From Helochares maculicollis (Eukaryota; Arthropoda; Insecta; Coleoptera; Hydrophilidae), in NCBI GenBank assembly GCA_033557835.1, contig JAWQRO010000091.1, forward strand, positions 1 to 59,425: a DNA stretch of 59,425 nt, written 5' to 3'. The translations under genes and the position numbers were made by a program. Each line of letters opens with the position of its first letter. Position 1 is the first letter of the stretch. Below the pieces are notes generated by a model. That model worked only from the letters and a program-made list of their open reading frames with translations. It did no database searches and had not been told where the DNA came from. This document shows, piece by piece, positions 50,964-59,425 of the stretch.

Positions 50964-53900
50964 TTAAAAAATCGTAATTAAATTAAAATGGCAGCTCATG
51001 CACATAGCGGTAATGTGAATGATATCAACAAATCTTTTAATAAATTATGCAGGTTGGCAAGTAATAAGCATTATAAAGTTGTAAATTACGAATGATTTTT
51101 GTTTAATCGTGCGTCAGGCAAGCGATTGCAATTGTATATGCAAATCGAAACAAATTTCATGCAAATTACTTGCAAATCAATTGATAAAAGGGCGTGAAAT
51201 CGAGTGTGAATTTATATTGGGAGCAGTACCAGTGCCACATACGTCGCCTGGTTGTTTCTACACATACACATCTGGGTCGGTTCTTTCGAAGGTTAAACTA
51301 ATAATTGTACTCTGATGATACAGATCCCAACGATTTATTGATTTAATTACCAGGTTGACACTTTTATTGAATACGAAAACGCTATAAACCTTAGGATCTT
51401 GTCAATTAGAGAAAATGGTACCATTAAAGCTGGAGGTATACCGGAATAAATTTTGAGATGACGTTGTGTAACGTTTGATGTAAAACATTTAAGCACAATT
51501 TGTAACCTAATTTATTGAGATAAGAGGATGCGTAGGTTAAGAAAGCAGGAATTTTCGGTGATGTGCTTCGTTTTCTTTAGATTAGGAAATAAATAGGTAT
51601 TAGATATAATCTGGTCTTTTCGGATACTGTAGCCGTACATGTTCGGTTCTGTTATGGTAGTGAGTTTACGGTAAGCTGATATACATAAATAACCATTTTT
51701 CGGTGCCTTAAAAAATCGAAAAAATCCCCGCGCGTATTAAGTTTCATTTTTATGTAACCGCTACCAAATATTGATGATGGTGCCCAAAAAAGGCAAAGCC
51801 AGTTGTCTCGGATGATAAAGGAAACAATATGTGGAACATACCGCTCTATTATATTCCACTTGAGAATTTTATGTTAATTTCGTAAGAGAGTATAAAATAA
51901 AAACGCATATTTATAGGCAAAAATTCATCGACCCGTTCCATCTTCCTTTTTAATTAGGAAATAAAAAAGTCAAAATATATATAAATAAACGACAAACTCT
52001 ACAATACTTTGATAGGCATAGTATGATATGGCGGCCAAGCAGGTCGTACTTATATGCATTATCAGTGATCAACTCGGAAGATAAACAAAACTTGATGATA
52101 TTACCTTTCTCTCTCTTTACTAGAGTTCTTCTATAACGTACAAACTTTTATTTGTGTCAACTAAAATTTTATTGCATGTGTCGTAAGACAGGTTGGTGTC
52201 ATCTCTCTCTCTCTCTGGCTAACATTCTTGCGAAATTTATTTATCACTTGTCAGCGAACAGTATTAGCTATTAAATTGTTCTGCAGGTGCTTACCTTGCC
52301 TTGCTTTGCTATTCATTTTCTAATACCATAGTGTACAAGACCGAATTCTATAACGGTACTGCATGTGATATGTGTAAAAAAGCTGCGTACTGTTAGATCT
52401 CTGGAAGATAGGACCAAATCAAACAATAAATAAACGAATAGATTATGCTTCATTGCTTGTTATGGCCGGAGGGGCTTTTAGAAATTACTAAACTTAGAAC
52501 AAGCTGGAACATACTTCTTCAAAACCACATGCGTTATTATATTTATATGTTCATTTGTTCATTATTTTAAGGGCGTTATTAAAAAATGATGGTGCTTATA
52601 GATCTAATATTTCGCCAATATTAAATACAAATATTTATATAAACTAAGTATTAAAGTTACTCTTGATCGTTAAACAATCCGTTTACTAGCTACAAAACAA
52701 ACTCCAATTAAAACAATATTTTTAAATAATTTGTTCCTTTAGCTTCTGAATGGTAGTAAACCTATATTTTTCTAAATGCATGAATTTTATGGCATAATTT
52801 GTTGCGGGGATTTATTCTGCACATAATGAAATGAACAAGTCAAGGTTGGACACGCAAATTGAAATAATAAAAGATAATATTGCACTTAAATAATTTTGAA
52901 GTATTTTAGTGTAAATTACAATGGATATCTATTTAAAAATTATGCGATTAATTTTAAAAAATGTAAATATTAATAAGTCAATTACAACATTCAAAATATA
53001 GCAGTTTTCAAGAACAAAACACAAAAAGAAATGTAGTTCCATTTCCAAACAATTTCGTAAAATATAAGCCGATTAAGAAAGAAGACTATAAATACAAATT
53101 AGTTTTAAATTACATTCTCATGGCAGCAAGCAACCAAGCGTCATTGTTACTCTAAATTTGTTAATAATGAGGTTTTTTATCGACATGGAAAACATTTATA
53201 ACATAGTAATTTAGTACATACTATTGCTGGCGACTAACATGAGCATTAGGTGTAAGGCTAGGTCAGTGATTTTATGTCTCACGTTCCAATTTGAGAGGAA
53301 AAACCCGGCTGAATCTATAGCCACTATCTCTCTTATTAATAGCGATGGTATTAAATCTAGATGCAATAAAATTTTGTATTAAGTTTTATGGTACAGAGCT
53401 CCATCACATCACGAGTGTGGAATGTAGAGCCAACTACATCCACTTGATTATTGAAAGATGAGTCCTAAATAGGCTAATATTGAGTAATTCCGATACCTTC
53501 TTAAGTATAACAGTTTACTCAACCACAAACCCTTCGAATGCAAACAGTGGTGAATCTTTTCCATTGAAAAATATTATGCAAATCATTATCTAAACATGAA
53601 CGCAGCTAATTGCAAAAATCTTATCAAGATTACACTTGCCTAGCCTTGATATCTCTGGAATTCATGTACCAATTAATTTAATTGCATTCCATCCCATAAA
53701 ACATAGTTCGGCTTACCGAAAATGTATAAGTAATAGATCTTTCGATACCCGCCTTAAAAGAACCACTAAATACAATCGCCAATTAATAAAAAATAATAAA
53801 AAACGCTATTAAAAGTGACTTAAAGGCCGAATAAAAATCTTCCTTGATTGTCTTGATTTCGGATCCTGATAGAATCGGTTATCCTGCATATACTGATACC

Positions 53901-56900
53901 ATAAGTGTTAGTAGGGTTTCAAACAACTTCATTGCACCTTAAAAGTGATTTATTTCATAGAATTTACATATTAAATTAAACCGAACTTTCGTCGGTGAAC
54001 TTTTACCAAAGAAGTGACAAGAAAGAGCTATTAAAAAATTAACGACCTTTTTTTATAATTGTCAAACGCGTTGCCGGCTGCTTGATAAATGGGTGTGTTA
54101 AAATAATAATTTATTCAATCAGTAACACACTAAACTAAGCTGATTACTGCCTGTTAATCACTGCTATTTGTTCTATATGCAAATTGCGAGAACATGATAA
54201 ATCATAGCCTATACGAGGCGGAAGGATGACTTATGGAACTGATCTTTTTATACAGATGGGTTTGATTTAAAGTGATTGGCTTGCTACTTTTCTCCTGTTA
54301 TTTATTTATAACACTACCCACAATACTACTAGAATTTTTCAAAACAATAAATAGATTGTTATGTAAATTTTTTTTTTTCAATTACATCTCCCAAAATATT
54401 TATTTAGCTATATTCAAAGAAATAAATATTTTTCAGCAAACATCAATTTATATAAATTTTTCCAACCCAAAGTCTAGAGAAGATAAACAGTTTTAAAGAA
54501 ACAATTTTAAGGTAGGAGAGCTTCAAAAAAGTGCTACAAATTTTATTTTTATCATAATCGTTTTATTTGGCCATAGTAAAACTAACAAAATTAGGATAAG
54601 CAGAATTTAAAGAAATGAGTAGCAAACAGACCATGCAATATATTTTATAATCATCGCTTAGATCCACCCGGCTTAATCTTAGCACCATGAGAAAATATTT
54701 TCGAACTTCTGAAACAGCTAAACAAACACAAACGGCATAAGCTATAATTAAAATTGAATTACCTTGTTTAAAAATGAAGCGATTATGTTATTAAAGCCTT
54801 CGGATTGCGCTTGATTGTGCGTAGGTAAACAATTAGTCAAGAAATCTGATGCCTCTCATTCAATTTTATTGTGCTGGCAATTTTGATAAATATAGACTTA
54901 TCAACATAACAAGAAAATAACCAGAACGAGAATGATTAAAGTTATAATTTCTAAATGTTCTCATCATGATTCGAACATTATAACGATACAAGAGAAAACG
55001 TAAATCAAATGCTTTAATAAAACAAATAGGTAGGCGCAAAAGGGGTCCTTGTGGCACACAGTTGCTGTTAACCGTTCTTTCAACACGGATAAGTTACGTA
55101 TTAAAACTTAGATTTACGGTAAGCGTTGCGTTTATTAAACCAAAACTCGTAAAGTTATTATTTATTAAGCATAGAAGTTGTTATCTTATTAATCGGGGCC
55201 ATTTTATGGCCCCCTAGTACGAACTTAAAGCGAAATAAACTTAGATTTTTTTTTATTACCGTTTTGCCTATTTTACTACAGAAATTCCTCCTAGTGAGCT
55301 CTTTTGCCTTAATCCTATCTAGTTTAACCACAGTTTAGTTTATAAGTTTACCATACTACGAAATGTTATACTTCACCTTTTTATCTGTGTCCAAATCAAA
55401 TATCAAGGACTCTGAAGATGTTCCAAATATCCGTTAATGTCTATTTGAACAGCGCAACTACGTTCAATATTTACATTTTAGACCATCTGAATTTGTATTC
55501 TACGTTATCTAAATACCTCGCCTACAATGAATTATTCAAAAACATCTTCCTTACCAGTCGCAGGCTCTCTCTTAACCTTCGCAGGTCGAATTAAACAGGA
55601 TCAATATTGATTATACGTGAGTCATAGCTGCTAGAGCAAAGTATTACGACTTTTTCTGCAGCATGGCGGCGATATTTTTCTAGTATTTTCTATGTTGACC
55701 ATTTTAAAATCATAACACAGAGGCGACCTTACACGAAAAGCTTGTTAATGTCTCTTGAGTACAAGTTCCGTAACATTTTTGAAAGGCGACGTAAATGGTG
55801 GTAAATGACCTCCCTATATTTTATTTTATATTGTTTTAGTTGCTACGTACCTCATTGGAATTAAGATTTGTGATCATATTTGGTTGTTGGCAAAAATTAT
55901 TTGAAAGTTTTCCTATCTACATTGCAAATAGCCAATCCCGACTTTGTTCAGCATGGCAGTAAGATATAAGAATATGTTGTACTACTAGCTTAATCTTTAT
56001 CGATATCTATATTTTTTTCAGATACCGCTCTAGTGTTTGTATTATCTCATCAGCCAGGCTTAATATTCACTTTTGTTAATCAACATTTATACCTAATAAC
56101 TTGCATTTGAAATTCTAAAAATTGGTAGCACAACAAAGACGAAATAAATCTTGGATTTCTACATTCAACACAATTAACAATTTAAATAGACGTAGGAGTG
56201 TGGGCTATATTTTATGTCATCCAACAACGCAGCGCAAGTTTAGGCGAAGGGAGTGAAGGGGAAGCGGAAAAAGAAATACATAACAGCATTTTATTATAAA
56301 TTCTCCACACTTGCGTAAAATGTACATAATTAAAGCTAAACAATGTCCAGAAGATTTGATAAATGTGACCTCAAAGATCCATAAGCAGCGTTTTCATCGC
56401 TTATTAAATGAAACTTGATGCCATCAGCAGCAGATTGGCTATTATAAAAGTATAGAACACCGTTTTTGCATATTTTAAACAATAATAATAAACCATCTCG
56501 GACCTCGAATACCAGCATTGAGGAACGCTCCTCGCCGGACCTGACCTCGAGCCTTATGCACTTTGCAATTTATATCCTAGTAGATGATCGCGCTACAGGT
56601 GAATAATTATGTTTATGATCTATTATTCTATATGCTTTATTATAAATTCATTATTTAGATTTTTTCGTTTTTTTGCTTTCCTTCTATTGTTCTATGACCG
56701 TTGCCTTTTTAATATGAATGTTTTTATAAGTATTTTTCTATATGCTGTCTTATAATTATTGCTTATCATCCTAACAATTTGGAGCTAAATATGAGTAATC
56801 TTTGTGTAATACTGCTGCTGTTTGAGCTATTGCACTTTTTATCGCCGTGGAGTATGTAACATTTTTGATTATAACTCAAATTTACTACTCAATAATTTAT

Positions 56901-57300
56901 TCATATTCAAATTAGATTGAGAATTTATGCTAAAGTACTTTTACTTTGCAAATAAAATATGGAAATAGATGCAGCCACTTCTTATTAAACTATTTTAAAG
57001 AATGAGGCACATGTTGTAGTTTTTAACTAATTTTTAGTAATTAATTTCTTTCTGAAATTTCAGATGTGGGCATAATAAGCCGAACGGAAAAGCTAGTATG
57101 ACTTAATACAAAGAATGCAATTGCACAGATATTATACTGTGTGTTAAGATAATTAAGCTACTATGATATTGTTGTTCTATTGAACTAAATACGGTATGAA
57201 AAGTCAGATTTTCACATTTTAAACTTGCTCCGTCCGATATTGATTTTTTATTTCTAGAGTAATCTAATAGCATCAATAACAGTCAAATAAATTATATAAT
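50964..57300. other. Gene-free stretch, part 8
   Basis: AT-rich DNA with frames no longer than about 75 codons and no motif. A short (CT)n lies at 52203-52216 and a run of T at 54370-54378. No exon, RNA gene or element is recognised. Confidence 0.5.
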
Positions 57301-59240
57301 TTTCTAAGCTTTACATGCTTAGAAGATTTATTTCAAACAAATCTTCATACCTCTATTTTAACAACGCTAATTCCAGGCTAACCGTATTTAAATACCGAAA
57401 TACAAAAACACAATTTAAGAAAGAAAGAATAATTGACATCATATTTAATAAAATGATTAGTAAACGAAAAACCGAAAATACAGATGTGATATTTTCTATT
57501 AGAAACTAATAAACTGTAAGAAAACTATTGAGTACAAAAAATTGACAAGAGATGAAGTAAGAGGAATAAAAGACAACTAAAACGTACAAGAAATTTGAAA
57601 TAGTGAATAAGTAGAATAATAAATATATCTATTAAAAATTATCTCATAGACGGTTATTGAAGGTTAAAACTTATTGTTGTACTGATAAGACAGAATATAG
57701 AAATTCTTACAATTACAGAGACATAGAAACAAAAAGTTTTAAAAGGTAGTCCATAATATCAGCTTATGGAATAATGTAGGACATTAGAAAAGGAAGTAAT
57801 TCGCAGAATAATAAAGGATAAAATACAGATAGAGAAAATACACACATGTTGGAAAGAAAACCAAAGAACTAATATGCATACAAAAAAGAGAAAAAGAACC
57901 GAAATAGCAATTACAGAAAAAAAGAGGGGGTAAATTTCGGCAAGAAAATGACGGCAAACTAAAAACACATTGAAAACAGAAATAAAAATAAACAAAAATA
58001 GAAATCTAGACAAATGGTTAAAAGAAACATTGAAGCCGGTCGACGTAGAAATAGTGCCGAGTAGGGATAATATCGCCCCACAAATTAATTAAATACAGGG
58101 AGAATGTAAAAGGGTGAAACTAATGAGTGGAATGTTAAAATTGACAAAAGTCAGAAAGCAGACATTCTTGTAATATACAAGAGAGAGAAATTGAATTAAC
58201 TATAGAAGAATAAATAAAGGTTTCGGGAAAGAGAATCTTTAAAATTATCGGAAATTTAAGAAAAGCTCAAATTAAGCTGATAAAGAAAGAAACGAAATTA
58301 CATATTTATTTCATAACCCTGGGAAAGATATTTTGCGGAATACGAAGTGGACACGTATGGAACATGTTAAAGAATAAAAGAGAAGAAGTTATGGTTAAAA
58401 TATCACAAGATGTATGTAGGAAAACATAGAAAAAGAATGTATATTGATCCCACTCCGATTATCAGTAATGCTAGACAAAGCATAAAATACAGCAACAAAC
58501 ATATGATACAGCTTTCCTAACAGATATCGAGGAACATCTACAGGATAACCTTGATGTGCGAAAAATAAGTTTGATGCTTTATATTGGAAGGATATAAAAA
58601 AGTAGATTTTCAGCGAAATAAATCTGACAGAGCAGCAAATTGGGCAAGTAAAGCACTGACACCTGGCAATGAAGAAATTAATAAGCTGGTCAATGAAATA
58701 AATAAAGAATTGGGAAGGGTGGGAAGTAGTTTAAATGCAATGAGATAACATTTTTAAAGAGAAGAAACATTAAAAAATAAATTCTCAACTCATCAAGAAA
58801 ATTTTGGAGAAAAAGAAGCATATAAAAGAGTGAGACATTGAATTAAATGAGATTCCTGGGAATAAGAAAAAACGTCGGATATAATTATGAACTAATTTTA
58901 AAGGCATAAGATTCGGACATACGAAATTAATAAAATAATTACAGAATAACAAAATTGAAAGACTAGCAGAGTAAGTTTTTTATATCGACAGAATGCCGGA
59001 AAGCAAGGCTATGGGTCCAATAGGTTGATGGAATTAGGAAAATAAAGCAGAAAATTTCACACTCAGCCCCTTCCAGCGTAAAAGGGAAAAAGCTTAGAAC
59101 TAAGAATATAAGTAAACAACCTTATTAAAATACCAAAACGAAGAAGAAAACTTGCAGATGGCTTAAATATTTCATGACAAATTTGAATCTAAGGAATAAA
59201 AGTTCGTTTACATCATTAAATGCTTTAATAAAGCTTAAAC
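57300..59240 (+). pseudogene. Purine-rich decayed region with coding-like pieces
   Basis: For nearly 2 kb the plus strand is A/G-rich and reads as K/E/N/R-rich pieces broken by stops. These include a 64-codon frame at 57315-57509, a stretch with LTDIEEHLQDNLDVRK near 58515, and ANWASKALTPGNEEINKL near 58635. The look is that of a decayed open frame, most likely a mobile element, but I could not name a family. A low-complexity bias without coding history is the alternative. Confidence 0.5.
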
Positions 59241-59348
59241 GATTAGAAAATTTATTCTTCTGCTAACTATAAATATTTATGTTATGTATGGTATCAATAT
59301 TTCAAACATCGCTCTCCTATAAATTTGTATTAAAATATTTTTTACTCT

Positions 59349-59356
<8 letters not shown>

Positions 59357-59409
<53 letters not shown>
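59357..59409. repeat. (TA)n microsatellite
   Basis: More than fifty bases of alternating T and A at the right edge of the window. Length in the true genome may differ, as such tracts are error-prone in assembly. Confidence 0.5.
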
Positions 59410-59412
<3 letters not shown>

Positions 59413-59425
59413 ATGTTATTTTTAT

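Noticed and set aside
52261..52320. First zinc-finger exon of the receptor near a donor-like CTTACCTTGC
   Set aside because: The reverse complement before the donor reads MNSKARQ-like residues with no cysteines, so it is not the missing finger.

Overview
This is a window of insect nuclear DNA. The order of insect cannot be read from it. The evidence is a knirps-family nuclear receptor exon (a family best known from arthropods), spliceosomal signals, very AT-rich non-coding DNA (roughly two thirds or more A+T by eye), and decayed mariner, pogo and Ty3/gypsy elements. There is no operon structure, no ribosomal RNA and no CRISPR array. I found no convincing tRNA gene.

One protein-coding exon can be supported, on the minus strand at 25341-26138. 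It encodes the second zinc finger of a nuclear-receptor DNA-binding domain, the knirps box, a proline/serine-rich tail and two CtBP-type PxDL motifs, one of them near the C terminus. It opens with a good splice acceptor and ends with a stop. The exon for the first zinc finger should lie at higher coordinates. I did not find it in the 33 kb available, so it is either beyond the right edge or I missed it. By this reading about 26.14-59.4 kb is intron and upstream DNA of the gene, and about 24.27-25.34 kb is a likely 3' UTR.

Layout, left to right. 0-9.6 kb: gene-free DNA, a minus-strand copy of a dispersed repeat with a (TG)n core (320-670), and a decayed minus-strand mariner (8588-9578). 9.6-14.4 kb: a decayed Ty3/gypsy reverse-transcriptase relic (11640-12150) and two same-strand copies of the dispersed repeat, the second holding a fresh 115-bp tandem duplication. 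14.4-24.3 kb: gene-free DNA with a mariner that keeps both inverted termini and the TA duplication (20011-21124), and a possible tRNA-derived SINE. 24.3-26.2 kb: the knirps-family exon. 26.2-59.4 kb: gene-free DNA with homeodomain-site-rich stretches, a pair of related ~90-bp segments 6.8 kb apart, three short minisatellites, a GC-rich hairpin, a decayed pogo element (49690-50760), a purine-rich decayed region and a terminal (TA)n tract.

The most informative objects are the receptor exon, the paired segments at 29.45 and 36.25 kb (duplicated regulatory element or very old repeat), and a ten-unit 17-bp minisatellite that stops 31 bp before a TATA box.
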